NCBI GenBank assembly: GCA_045545635.1
Contig: JAZQBI010000069.1
Coordinates: 14,698 to 78,697 of the forward strand
Reading direction: 5' to 3'
Origin: RGIG8748 sp045545635
GTDB lineage: Bacteria > Bacillota > Clostridia > UMGS1810
DNA: 64,000 nt
This document shows, piece by piece, positions 53,359-62,257 of this stretch. The position numbers were made by a program, and so were the translations under genes. Within the stretch, counting starts at the first letter, position 1; the number at the start of each line of letters is the position of its first letter. The notes under the pieces are model-generated. The model did not search any database. It had not been told where the DNA came from and saw only the letters and a list, made by a program, of their open reading frames with translations.

Positions 53359-56300
53359 ATGAAAAGAGTTTTATCTTTTGTATTAAGCTTAGTTATGATT
53401 CTTGGACTTATATCCGTTCCTGCATTTGCATCGGATGTAAAGACAAGCGGCTATGACAATCTTAATAACAATGCCGGAGACCTTGTAATAGGCTTCCTTG
53501 GCGGTTCCATTACCGTTGCAGACGGAGATTCCAATTCCATGGGATTCAACCGCTATGCAACGAGAGTTACCAAGTGGTTTCAGGATAAGTACCCCGCAAA
53601 GATCGTAAAGCAGGTCAACGCAGGTATCGGCGGTACAGGCTCTGACCTTGGTAAATACAGAGTAATGACAGATATCGGTGCATACGCTCCTGACGTGGTA
53701 TTTGTGGAGTATGCGGTAAACGATACCCACTATTCCAGACTCTACAGCGAGACTGTACGAAGCAACATGGAAACAATAGTAAGAACACTTCAGTCCCTTC
53801 CAAAGGTGCCGGTTATAGTGTTCCTCTATTCCATGCACGATGACTCCTATGCGAAACTCAACTACACTTCAATCCCTGACCATCAGGCGGTTGCGGATTA
53901 CTACGACATAGAAACTATTGACTTCTACAACTACATGAAACCCCTTGTTGAAAAAGGCGATTTCATATGGGATAAGACCAAGGCCGGCTCTCTTACAAAT
54001 GACAATATTCACCCCAATGCACTGGGACACGAGCAGTACGGCAAATACATAATAAGCCAGCTCGAAAGCCGTGATATTCTCCACAAGAATAACTACGGTA
54101 TTGCTCCCAAATTTGAATCCACAACAGTAAATACCCGTGATATAAAGTTAGACAGCGCAACGAAAAGCGGTATCTGGGAGGATAGCTACTCCGGTCAGTC
54201 CGACAACAAATACGAGGCAATTCAGTCTACCGCCACAGGCGACAGCATCACCTTAACATACACAAGTGCAGGTAATGACAGCGTGGGTGTTACAGTACTT
54301 CGCGGTGAGGGAAGTTATGTTTTGGATGAAGGTACAGACAGCGAGATTTCAGGAACATTCTCTGTTTCCGACAGCAACCTTCCCGTAGTTAAAAATTTTG
54401 CATCGGGACTCAGTGCAGGCGTACATACCGTTAAGATTGTAAACACTGCAGACGGTACAGAGGTTCCACACCTCAAGCTCGGCAGACTTGTAGCGCATGG
54501 CGGCAGGGAAGTCGCAGCTGCAACAACTGCTGAAAACGGCGACCATATTCCGGGAAGCAAGCCCGCAAACCTTATACAGGGAGGTCAGACCGGCAATATT
54601 ATAGGCACCGGAAACAACGGTAAAGTAGGCTATACCGAGTATAAGCAGGATTATACCGGCAATGGCACTATATATAAATTCTCCGCAACTGATACAGTTA
54701 CCAAAGGCAGCTGGGGCGGTGAAGGTGTTAATATAAGAAAACTTACAGAAGAAACTCAGGCTACAAGTTCGGGTATCCTCTACGACGGTTACACAGCCAA
54801 GCAGGATACATATGTATTTAAGACAAGAGTAAGAGCTCTTTCGGGTACACCAAGGATTGGTTCTGCAACCACAATAAGCTGGAAGCCTACATATGACAAT
54901 ATTTACAAAGGCGACGGTTTTATCCCCGGTGAAGAATGGGAAGACTACAAGACAACCCTCACCTCTGCAGGTGACGGATTTACTCTTTGCTTTGGCTTTT
55001 CCAATGCAGTTGCAGGCGATGCGTTCCTTGTGGACTTTGGCGATGGTGTCTACTACGCACCCGAAGAAGCCTACGATGTAAAGGTTGAAACCACAGGCAC
55101 AAAGAACGAAGTCATTGCCGGCGGCAAAAACACATACAAGGCAGAATTATTAAATCAGATAGAAATCCCCGGTACACTCTCTCAGGAATTTACCTGGTCT
55201 GTAGTTGATGCAGAGGGTAATGGGGTTGAAGGTCTTACGGTAACTGTCGGAGATTCTTCCAACGAGGCAACAGTTGTTGCAGGTGCAGATGTCCCCTTTG
55301 GAACATATTACTTAAAGGCGGTATCTGTTCCCACATCATGGCAGAAGACTCTTGCCATAGAAGTTGTGGAAGGCCCCGCGGACCCCTATGCAAAGGACTA
55401 TGTTCCCGGTGCAATTCCCGAAAATAAGGTAGTCAATTTTGAAAGCAGCTTCTGGGTAACCAATACGCTCACTGATTCAAAGGTGGAGCTTCTCGGTACA
55501 AACTGGATTAACGGTAAAGGCTGGGCAACTGCTCAGATTCTTGTCAAATCGGATATAGATACGGTTTCTTCTTACTACGGAAGTGCAGGCTTGTACATTA
55601 AAACAGTTACAGATGCCACATATCCCAAAATAGAAATGAATGCGGAAGATTATGTAGACGGTGACCACTATGTATTTATGTTTGCCGCAAGAAATGCAGA
55701 TACTTCCATCAAGGATGTAAAACTCAGAGTAGGTGTGTGGAACGGAACATACAGCGGTACAAGCAAAGACTACATTCCTGTTCAGGAATATCCGGACGGT
55801 ATGGTGAGCCTTCCCGATAACGGAGATTGGGTTGTGGTAAAGGCAACTCTTCCAAACCGTGCAACAGGTGTTGCCGCACCTTCAATCCGTATGGGACTTC
55901 CTGTGGGCAGTGTAGCAGGAACCAAGGTAGAGCTCAATTCATTGTACGAAGATGTACAGCAGGCATATTATGCCAAGGAAGTTTCTCACTCTGTAGAGAT
56001 AGAGGCAAAGAGTGATAACAGTGTGTCAACAGGAAGCAAGAGCGTATTCACCGCAAAGCTTCTCAATCAGCTTGGACTCACAGGCTATCTCAATCAGGAT
56101 GAGGTAACATTCTCTGTAGGTGATGACAAGGGTAACCCCATAGACGGTCTCACTGTTACCTCTGACGGTGCATATGCTACTGTATCTGCTTCCGACGATG
56201 TTGACGAGGGTGAATACTATTTAAGAGCCGAATATCCTAAGGATGACGGTACAGTTATGAGAAAAACCCTTGCAATTAAGGTTGCAGGTTCTGTAGAAAA

Positions 56301-57495
56301 TACAGATGACCATGTTGCGGGAGAAATCCCTGCAAACCTTATTACATCACCAAAGAATTCATCTTTATGGTATACCAATCCCACATATACCAACAGTACA
56401 ACCGTTCAGACAAAGAATGAGTGGACTTCCGATGGCTTTGCAGGCTATGCGTTTAAAACAACTGGTACTGTTACAAGTGTAACAAACGGTTATCAGGTAG
56501 CAGCAGGTTCCAGACTTCTTCCTGCACAGTTTAACGACTATACTGCAACCGAGGGTGAACACTATGTAATTAAGTTTGCCGCACGTTCACTTACCGAAAA
56601 CACAGGCTTTGGCGTAAGAATCGGTACATGGAATGGCGCATATTCCGGAACTGCAAAAGATGTAAGCCAGATTATGGATTACGAAAATGGTGTTGCGAAT
56701 GTTCCCGGTGACGGCGAGTGGCATACAATAAAGGGAACATTGCCCGCACTCAGAGCAGCAGACATAAATGACAGTGGAAAGATTCGTTGCATTATCGTCG
56801 GAATGGCAGCAGGTACTCCTGCAGATGTAACAATGGAGCTTAATAACCACTACAAGGAAATCCCCGATGATGTTCCTTACTTTGCAAAGGAAACAGCTCA
56901 TGACATCAAGGTAACAGGTGCATCCGATACAGTTTCCGCAGGCGGAACACTTAATCTTAAAGCAGAGGTTATCAATCAGATTGAAACCAAGGGTGCTCTC
57001 ACACAGTCGTTTGACTGGGTAGCAGTAACCGAGGACAGACTTTCCTATGTGGACGGAATTACATTCACCGAGACAAACGACGGTGCAAATGTTACAGTAA
57101 ATGTTGCAGATACAGTTCCTGCAGGAGATTACATCATAGTAGCACAGAACAAGACATACGATATGAACAGACAGTATTCCATTACTGTTACCGTACCTGA
57201 CTATGATGTAACGGAGCTTGTAGTTACAGCCACAGCAAACAGTGCATCCGTTGATGCCATATGCGTAAATGCTGATGAAAATGTTGAAGTTGTCATTGCT
57301 GCATACAACACCAGCGGATTTGTAAAGGCTAATGCAGTAAAACTTACACCAAACGACGGTGTTGCAACGCTTGCCGAAGCTCTTTCCCTCACGGGACTCA
57401 GCACGGGAGATACAGTGAGAGTATTTGTCTGGGGCGAAAATCTTGTACCCTTTACAATGAAGAATGTATGGAGAGAAGCTGTAACAATTAAATAA
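53359..57495 (+). CDS. Secreted multi-module SGNH/GDSL carbohydrate esterase
   Basis: ATG 53359 lies 10 bases after GGAGG; a TTG three codons earlier overlaps. The 1378-residue protein has a signal peptide (1-24, AFA-SD), an SGNH hydrolase domain (about 40-240) with GFLGGSIT (S50), GIGGTGS, EYAVND and the D-x-x-H of NDNIHPN, and a beta domain (245-385) typical of such esterases. Three sandwich/Ig-like pairs follow (about 394-670, 674-978, 980-1280; NQ signatures near 600, 902 and 1205), then the F-x-W C-terminal domain (VRVFVWGENLVPF). The second sandwich is closest to the first one of the 36328 protein; the third matches that of the 41697 protein. Probably deacetylates an acetylated wall polysaccharide outside the cell. 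Confidence 0.87.
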   Translation: MKRVLSFVLSLVMILGLISVPAFASDVKTSGYDNLNNNAGDLVIGFLGGSITVADGDSNSMGFNRYATRVTKWFQDKYPAKIVKQVNAGIGGTGSDLGKYRVMTDIGAYAPDVVFVEYAVNDTHYSRLYSETVRSNMETIVRTLQSLPKVPVIVFLYSMHDDSYAKLNYTSIPDHQAVADYYDIETIDFYNYMKPLVEKGDFIWDKTKAGSLTNDNIHPNALGHEQYGKYIISQLESRDILHKNNYGIAPKFESTTVNTRDIKLDSATKSGIWEDSYSGQSDNKYEAIQSTATGDSITLTYTSAGNDSVGVTVLRGEGSYVLDEGTDSEISGTFSVSDSNLPVVKNFASGLSAGVHTVKIVNTADGTEVPHLKLGRLVAHGGREVAAATTAENGDHIPGSKPANLIQGGQTGNIIGTGNNGKVGYTEYKQDYTGNGTIYKFSATDTVTKGSWGGEGVNIRKLTEETQATSSGILYDGYTAKQDTYVFKTRVRALSGTPRIGSATTISWKPTYDNIYKGDGFIPGEEWEDYKTTLTSAGDGFTLCFGFSNAVAGDAFLVDFGDGVYYAPEEAYDVKVETTGTKNEVIAGGKNTYKAELLNQIEIPGTLSQEFTWSVVDAEGNGVEGLTVTVGDSSNEATVVAGADVPFGTYYLKAVSVPTSWQKTLAIEVVEGPADPYAKDYVPGAIPENKVVNFESSFWVTNTLTDSKVELLGTNWINGKGWATAQILVKSDIDTVSSYYGSAGLYIKTVTDATYPKIEMNAEDYVDGDHYVFMFAARNADTSIKDVKLRVGVWNGTYSGTSKDYIPVQEYPDGMVSLPDNGDWVVVKATLPNRATGVAAPSIRMGLPVGSVAGTKVELNSLYEDVQQAYYAKEVSHSVEIEAKSDNSVSTGSKSVFTAKLLNQLGLTGYLNQDEVTFSVGDDKGNPIDGLTVTSDGAYATVSASDDVDEGEYYLRAEYPKDDGTVMRKTLAIKVAGSVENTDDHVAGEIPANLITSPKNSSLWYTNPTYTNSTTVQTKNEWTSDGFAGYAFKTTGTVTSVTNGYQVAAGSRLLPAQFNDYTATEGEHYVIKFAARSLTENTGFGVRIGTWNGAYSGTAKDVSQIMDYENGVANVPGDGEWHTIKGTLPALRAADINDSGKIRCIIVGMAAGTPADVTMELNNHYKEIPDDVPYFAKETAHDIKVTGASDTVSAGGTLNLKAEVINQIETKGALTQSFDWVAVTEDRLSYVDGITFTETNDGANVTVNVADTVPAGDYIIVAQNKTYDMNRQYSITVTVPDYDVTELVVTATANSASVDAICVNADENVEVVIAAYNTSGFVKANAVKLTPNDGVATLAEALSLTGLSTGDTVRVFVWGENLVPFTMKNVWREAVTIK
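56321..56891 (+). repeat. Duplicated module DNA, copy 2 (partner 41805-42378)
   Basis: Same 190-residue sandwich module as in the SLH-anchored protein 14 kb upstream, with mainly synonymous differences. Confidence 0.8.
56878..57464 (+). repeat. Duplicated module DNA, copy 2 (partner 52571-53167)
   Basis: Ig-like plus C-terminal domains shared with the module-only protein gene just upstream. Confidence 0.8.
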
Positions 57496-57504
57496 AATTA
57501 ATCG

Positions 57505-57545
57505 GGGACAGTAAAAAACATTGATTTGTTTTTTGCTGTCCCTTT
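57505..57545 (+). terminator. Hairpin ending the surface-protein region
   Basis: GGGACAG-T-AAAAAACA ... TGTTTTTT-G-CTGTCCC followed by TTT; the stem is strong and the T-run short. Confidence 0.6.
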
Positions 57546-57590
57546 GAAACTTTGGGAATAGGAAAAAAGAATCAGAATGAGCAATCTTTT

Positions 57591-59003
57591 TTACATTTCC
57601 TTGCTATATACAGGTATTTTTTCAAGTAACTTATACATTCCCATATACACCAGCGTTCCCGCAATGGGAGAAGAAAACCACCATGCAACACATGCCGAAA
57701 TTGCAGGTTTAATGATAAGAGAAACAAAGTCTATTTTAAGTCCTGTAACCCTTGAGGCTTTGCCGAGACTCAGTGTAAGGTTAAAGATTTCGCTTATGTA
57801 CAGCATACATATGTAAAAGTGCGGTCCGTACCTCGGCATAAAAACAAAAATGGCAGTTACCCGAAGCATGGAATCTATGATGTTGTATCTGAGAGAGGCA
57901 TTCTGGAGATTGAGACCTTTGAGAATACTGTCGGCAACCGTATCCATATACATAGGAACACAAAGAAGGGAAATCATTTTCAGGTATGAGGAAACACCCC
58001 TTTCCTCAAAAAAGCTCTCTGCTATAATGCGGTGATGCTTAAAAAGCATAAGTGCTATGAAAAAGGCAAACATAGTGGTGGTATTTAGCGAAAGGGAAGA
58101 TACATATCTTATTCCGTTTTTGTATCTTTTTGCATTCATTTCGCTCATTTCGGGAACAAGCATGGAGGAAAATGCCTGAATAAAAACCGTAGGAAAAAGC
58201 ATCACAGGCATAGCCATGGCTTTAATTATTCCGTATTCTCCCACAGGGTTTGCAACTCCGTATTTTGCAAATTGCAGAGGTATCATAAGGTTTTCCACAG
58301 TTACAAGCCCCGTTCTTAAGTATGAACCCAGTGCTATAGGAACACATATGGAAAAAATATCCTTGTAGCTGCATTTTTTGGGTTTCAGAGTTTCCCGAAT
58401 AGTGTAGAATATGTACATCAATACATCGGGGAACACTGCAAAAACCGTTGATGCGGCACAGCCTGCAATGGGACACATGTAGTTTGGCAGAAGATTTTTT
58501 TTGAGGAAAACAAGTGTCACGACAATTCCCACAGCCTCTTCCGTAACGGTGGAGAGTGTGAGTGTAAACGCCCTGCGCTCCGCTATGAAGTACCCCCGTA
58601 TTACGGAGGATATCCCCATAAAGGGAAGAATTACAGACAGAAGCCTTATGGCATTTTCACTTCCTGCAGTGCGGATAAAACGGGCATTGATAAATTCTGC
58701 ACCAAAAAAGAAAATAGCAAATCCCACAAAGGACATAGCGAGAGATATGGAGAGACACTTCCTTATTATATCACGGCTGTTTAACCTGCCCTCCGACACC
58801 AGCCTCGTAACGGCAAAACCTGTTCCTGATGAGGCAAAAGTTATTCCGAATGTAAAGACGGAAAAAATGAGATGATAAACCCCCATGGCATCACTGCCTG
58901 CAATGGCAGATATGTATATGTTGGATGCCATTCCCATAATTCTTATTATGAGCATGGATGATGACATGATGAGCACATTTTGTATGAATTTCTTCTTTTT
59001 CAA
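57591..59003 (-). CDS. SpoVB-like oligosaccharide flippase (MVF/MATE fold)
   Basis: The 470-residue protein has about twelve to fourteen hydrophobic segments, begins with KKKKFIQNVLIMSSSMLIIRIMGM and contains FSVFTFGITFASSGTGFAVTRLVSEG, matching the SpoVB/polysaccharide flippase group. In Bacillus SpoVB is needed for spore cortex synthesis; other members export lipid-linked wall precursors. It is divergent from a second member of the same superfamily at 59150 (146-base gap), an unusual pairing. Which one serves the cortex is not clear; this one is closer to the SpoVB-like lineage by length, but the call is inference. Confidence 0.85.
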   Translation of the reverse strand: MKKKKFIQNVLIMSSSMLIIRIMGMASNIYISAIAGSDAMGVYHLIFSVFTFGITFASSGTGFAVTRLVSEGRLNSRDIIRKCLSISLAMSFVGFAIFFFGAEFINARFIRTAGSENAIRLLSVILPFMGISSVIRGYFIAERRAFTLTLSTVTEEAVGIVVTLVFLKKNLLPNYMCPIAGCAASTVFAVFPDVLMYIFYTIRETLKPKKCSYKDIFSICVPIALGSYLRTGLVTVENLMIPLQFAKYGVANPVGEYGIIKAMAMPVMLFPTVFIQAFSSMLVPEMSEMNAKRYKNGIRYVSSLSLNTTTMFAFFIALMLFKHHRIIAESFFEERGVSSYLKMISLLCVPMYMDTVADSILKGLNLQNASLRYNIIDSMLRVTAIFVFMPRYGPHFYICMLYISEIFNLTLSLGKASRVTGLKIDFVSLIIKPAISACVAWWFSSPIAGTLVYMGMYKLLEKIPVYSKEM

Positions 59004-59149
59004 GCCTTTATCCCCTCTTGATTTGCAATGTATTTAAGAAAAAATTAAAATCTCATTAAAAATTTTACAAATTACGGTTTTATTTTCATTATATGTATGT
59101 TATACTGAAATATAGCTGTTTAAAAATTTTTTCAGGGAGAATGAAAGAT

Positions 59150-60748
59150 ATGAGTACTGACAAAAAACAAAGCTTTATGAAGGGCGCACTCATACTTATG
59201 ATAGCCAATATACTTGTAAAGATAATAGGGGCGGTATTCAAGATACCCTTAAATCACCTTTTGGGTGACGAGGGTATGGGATATTTCGGCATTGCCTATA
59301 CTGTGTATAACTGGCTCTTTATCATAGCCACGGCAGGGATTCCCGTTGCCATTTCAAAAATGGTGGCAGAAAGCCGTGCCAAAGGCAACAATGGGCAGAT
59401 ACAGAGAATTTTTAAGGTCAGCTTTTGCGTACTTACCTTTATTGGTGTGGCAGGATTTATGTTCCTGTACTTCGGAGCAGATTTCTGTGCCGACAAGATG
59501 GCAAGTCCTGCAGCTGCCACGGGAATAAGAGCCTTGGCACCTGCAATATTCTTTGTGGCACTGATGAGCGTTTTCAGGGGATATTTTCAGGGACATCAGG
59601 ATATGGTTCCCACTGCAGTGAGCGAGGTTTGCGAAGCGGTAGGAAAGCTCGTGATAGGCTATGGCACCGCATATCTTCTTATAAGCCGTGGTGTGCAGCA
59701 GGCTTCCGCCGGTGCGGTTTTTGGCGTATCTGCAGGGGGATTTTTTGCTTTGATATCTCTTGCCGTTATATATTTTGTAAAGAACAAGCGTTCCGCAGGA
59801 ATGCATATTACCGACAGTAAAGCTTCTAAATCTGTTGGGGAAATTGTATCGGAATTAATAAAAATTTCCATCCCCATTACCGTTGGTGCATCTGTGTTCT
59901 CGCTTACTTCCATAATAGATGCCTCTATGATTATGAGGAGACTCCAGAGTGCGGCAGGCTTCGACTATGAGCATGCAAATCTCCTTTGGGGTGCATACAG
60001 CGGCAAAACTATTACAATGTTCAATCTTGTGCCCACTCTCATAACAGCTATCAGCATAAGTATTGTGCCTACAATTGCCTCGGCTTTTGCACTCAAAGAT
60101 ACCTTGAAGGCTCGCAAAGCTACCGAGGGCAGTCTCAAGATAACCGTTCTTCTCACATTGCCTTGTTCAGTTGGAATGGCGATTCTTGCAGGCCCTATCG
60201 TTCAGCTTGTGTTCAAGTCTGTGAGTGCCCAGGCAACTCTTTCCATTCTTGGCTACGGCATCATATTTGTGTCACTGGTAAGCCTTACAAATGCCATACT
60301 TCAATCTACGGGACACACAGTTCTCCCTGTAATACATATGGTGATAGGCGGTGTGGTGAAAATAATCGTAAACTATTTTCTTGTGGGAAATCCCGATATA
60401 AACATAAAGGGTGCTCCCATAGGAACAATAATCTGCTATGCAGTGATACTTCTTTTAAATCTTATCTCCATAAAGAGAATAATGGATATCCGTTACAAAA
60501 TATCTTCTCTTGTGCTTAAACCGGCAATTTCTGTTATTGCTATGGCGGCTGCAGTACTTGCAGTGTATAATTTTGTATCACCCATAAGCGGAAGCCTTGC
60601 TACGCTTGTATCCATAGGAGCAGGCGGAGTTGTGTATCTGGCTGTTCTGTTTGTTTCCGGAGGGGTTACCTCTGAGGATGTTGCAATGATTCCAAAAGGG
60701 GAAAAACTTGTTCCCGTTTTAAAAAAATTCAGACTTATAAAGGAGTAA
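59150..60748 (+). CDS. YabM/SpoVB-like flippase heading the yab cluster
   Basis: I use ATG 59150 with GGGAGA 10 bases upstream; ATGs further upstream have no suitable site. The 532-residue membrane protein has the MVF fold: KGALILMIANILVKIIGAVFKIPLNHLLGDEGMG at the start, GIPVAISKMVAESRAKGN, and FRGYFQGHQDMVPTAVSEV. The gene order after it (rqcP/yabO, yabP, yabQ, divIC, yabR) equals that after yabM in Bacillus, so it is the positional counterpart of yabM. Likely flips lipid-linked wall precursors across the membrane. The rqcP start follows after 6 bases. Confidence 0.88.
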   Translation: MSTDKKQSFMKGALILMIANILVKIIGAVFKIPLNHLLGDEGMGYFGIAYTVYNWLFIIATAGIPVAISKMVAESRAKGNNGQIQRIFKVSFCVLTFIGVAGFMFLYFGADFCADKMASPAAATGIRALAPAIFFVALMSVFRGYFQGHQDMVPTAVSEVCEAVGKLVIGYGTAYLLISRGVQQASAGAVFGVSAGGFFALISLAVIYFVKNKRSAGMHITDSKASKSVGEIVSELIKISIPITVGASVFSLTSIIDASMIMRRLQSAAGFDYEHANLLWGAYSGKTITMFNLVPTLITAISISIVPTIASAFALKDTLKARKATEGSLKITVLLTLPCSVGMAILAGPIVQLVFKSVSAQATLSILGYGIIFVSLVSLTNAILQSTGHTVLPVIHMVIGGVVKIIVNYFLVGNPDINIKGAPIGTIICYAVILLLNLISIKRIMDIRYKISSLVLKPAISVIAMAAAVLAVYNFVSPISGSLATLVSIGAGGVVYLAVLFVSGGVTSEDVAMIPKGEKLVPVLKKFRLIKE

Positions 60749-60754
60749 AGAAAA

Positions 60755-60997
60755 ATGAGACTTGACAAATACCTTAAGGTTTCAAGACTTATAAAAAGAA
60801 GAACCGTTGCCTGCGAAGCCTGCGAAATGGGCAAGGTTACCGTTAACGGAAAGGTTGCAAAACCCTCCTGTGATGTTGACAGCGGTGATGTTATAGCCAT
60901 AACCTTCGGTGAGAAGACAGTCACCGTAAGAGTGGAAAAAGCCATTGACCATGCACTGAAAGCAGATGCATCGGATATGTACACGGTTATATCGTAA
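60755..60997 (+). CDS. rqcP: S4-domain RNA-binding protein RqcP (YabO)
   Basis: The 80-residue protein is an S4 domain in full: MRLDKYLKVSRLIKRRT, ACEMGKVTVNGKVAKPS, and GDVIAITFGEKTVTVRV. RqcP binds stalled 50S subunits with RqcH and helps add alanine tails to stuck nascent chains. AAGGAG precedes the ATG and the gene lies 6 bases after the flippase gene. Length and motifs match the family exactly. Confidence 0.93.
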   Translation: MRLDKYLKVSRLIKRRTVACEACEMGKVTVNGKVAKPSCDVDSGDVIAITFGEKTVTVRVEKAIDHALKADASDMYTVIS

Positions 60998-61062
60998 AAT
61001 GAGTAATACAAGCCGCCTTTTTTGCATATGTATCAAATATATAACAAAAAGGCGGGATGACA

Positions 61063-61365
61063 ATGGACGAAAAAAGACAACAGAAGCCAAACCGTTCGGA
61101 ATCGGTTCACAATCTCATACTGGAAAACAGGCGGAAGCTCAGTGTTTCCGGAGTGGAAGATGTGGAGAGCTTCAACGAAGAGGAGATAATTCTCCGTACA
61201 CACGATCACGGTATATTGGTGATAAAGGGCGAAGAACTCCATATAAACAAGCTGTGCACCGACACGGGAGATGTAAACATAGCCGGAGAGATATCCGATA
61301 TGAATTATATTGACCGCTCCCAGAAATCCAGAGGACCGGGAATTATCTCAAGGTTACTTCGCTGA
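61063..61365 (+). CDS. yabP: Sporulation protein YabP
   Basis: ATG 61063 lies 7 bases after AAGGCGGG; an ATG two codons earlier is too close. The 100-residue protein shows the YabP core NLILENRRKLSVSGVEDVESFNEEEIILRT then LVIKGEELHINKL and GEISDMNYID, all typical of this family, which in Bacillus is required for spore coat/cortex formation with YabQ. Followed by yabQ after 15 bases. Confidence 0.93.
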   Translation: MDEKRQQKPNRSESVHNLILENRRKLSVSGVEDVESFNEEEIILRTHDHGILVIKGEELHINKLCTDTGDVNIAGEISDMNYIDRSQKSRGPGIISRLLR

Positions 61366-61380
61366 TGGTGGTGCTTTGTA

Positions 61381-61872
61381 GTGGATGTATCTGTATCGGC
61401 TCAGGCGTATATGTTTCTTGTAATGGTGGTTTGCGGAGTATTCTGCGGACTTATATTTGATTTGTTCCGTTCCGTGAGGAGGGCACACCGATGTCATAGC
61501 GGTGTGGTTGCCGTTCAGGATATTGTTTTCTGGCTTGCGGAGCTTGCTTTGGTGTATACTGTAGCCTTCAAGCTAAATTATGCCAAGGTCAGGGCATACG
61601 AGCTGGTCGCTCTTGTAATCGGCTCGTGGATATATTTTATGACGGTGTCAATTTATGTAGTGCGAATTCTTTCCGGCGTTATTGTGGTTTCGATAAACAC
61701 AGGAAAAATTGTTTTTAAGCCTTTTGTAAAACTTGCAAAAGTTCTGACAGGATTTGTATTATGGCTTAAATCTGCAATTTTTTTGCAAATAAACAGAATT
61801 CTGACATATTCCAAAGACATTTTTGGAAAACTAAAAGCGAAATATATCAAAAAAGATAAAAAAACAGTATAA
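61381..61872 (+). CDS. yabQ: Sporulation protein YabQ (membrane)
   Basis: A GTG start at 61381 is preceded by a weak GGTGGTG site. The 163-residue protein begins VSAQAYMFLVMVVCGVFCGLIFDLFRS (written here in parts: an N-terminal membrane helix and F-D-x-x-R-S-x-R-R loop), then a second and third membrane helix (IVFWLAELALVY; YELVALVIGSWIYFM) and a basic tail, matching YabQ, which cooperates with YabP in cortex formation. It ends 77 bases before divIC, which has its own promoter. Confidence 0.88.
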   Translation: MDVSVSAQAYMFLVMVVCGVFCGLIFDLFRSVRRAHRCHSGVVAVQDIVFWLAELALVYTVAFKLNYAKVRAYELVALVIGSWIYFMTVSIYVVRILSGVIVVSINTGKIVFKPFVKLAKVLTGFVLWLKSAIFLQINRILTYSKDIFGKLKAKYIKKDKKTV

Positions 61873-61887
61873 AAAGTTAAAAAAAAC

Positions 61888-61916
61888 TTTACAATTGTAA
61901 TTGCATAGTGTATAAT
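61888..61916 (+). promoter_or_regulatory. Promoter of divIC
   Basis: TTTACA (61888-61893), 17-base spacer, TATAAT (61911-61916), inside the yab cluster so that divIC is made in vegetative cells. Confidence 0.65.
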
Positions 61917-61949
61917 ATGTCTGTATATCTTATATGTGGAGGTGTGTCT

Positions 61950-62231
61950 GTGAAGCTTAGGATAAAAATAGCTCCCTGGAAGCTGGTTATACTTGCGGTA
62001 ATCTGTATATGTGCATATGCTTTGTGTAACAAATATGCAGGTCTTGGAGAATATCATGAAAAAATTGATTATCTGAATGCACAGATACAGGAGCAAAAGG
62101 AATACAGCAAGGAGCTGGATAAAATATCCAGACAGTACGAGTCTGACGAACATGTGGAGAAATATGCCCGCAGTCTCGGACTTGTAAAACCGAACGAAAA
62201 AATCTTTAGAAACTACAACGACAAAAAGTAG
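61950..62231 (+). CDS. divIC: Septum formation protein DivIC/FtsB family
   Basis: I use GTG 61950, 6 bases after GGAGGTG; upstream in-frame starts overlap or precede that site. The 93-residue protein has one membrane helix (KLVILAVICICAYALCN) then a coiled coil (EYHEKIDYLNAQIQEQKEYSK) and the family end EHVEKYARSLGLVKPNEKIF. DivIC joins FtsL and DivIB in the divisome. Conserved gene order confirms it. yabR follows after 26 bases. Confidence 0.9.
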   Translation: MKLRIKIAPWKLVILAVICICAYALCNKYAGLGEYHEKIDYLNAQIQEQKEYSKELDKISRQYESDEHVEKYARSLGLVKPNEKIFRNYNDKK

Positions 62232-62257
62232 CTCATTAGGGGAGGCATTTTTTAAAG

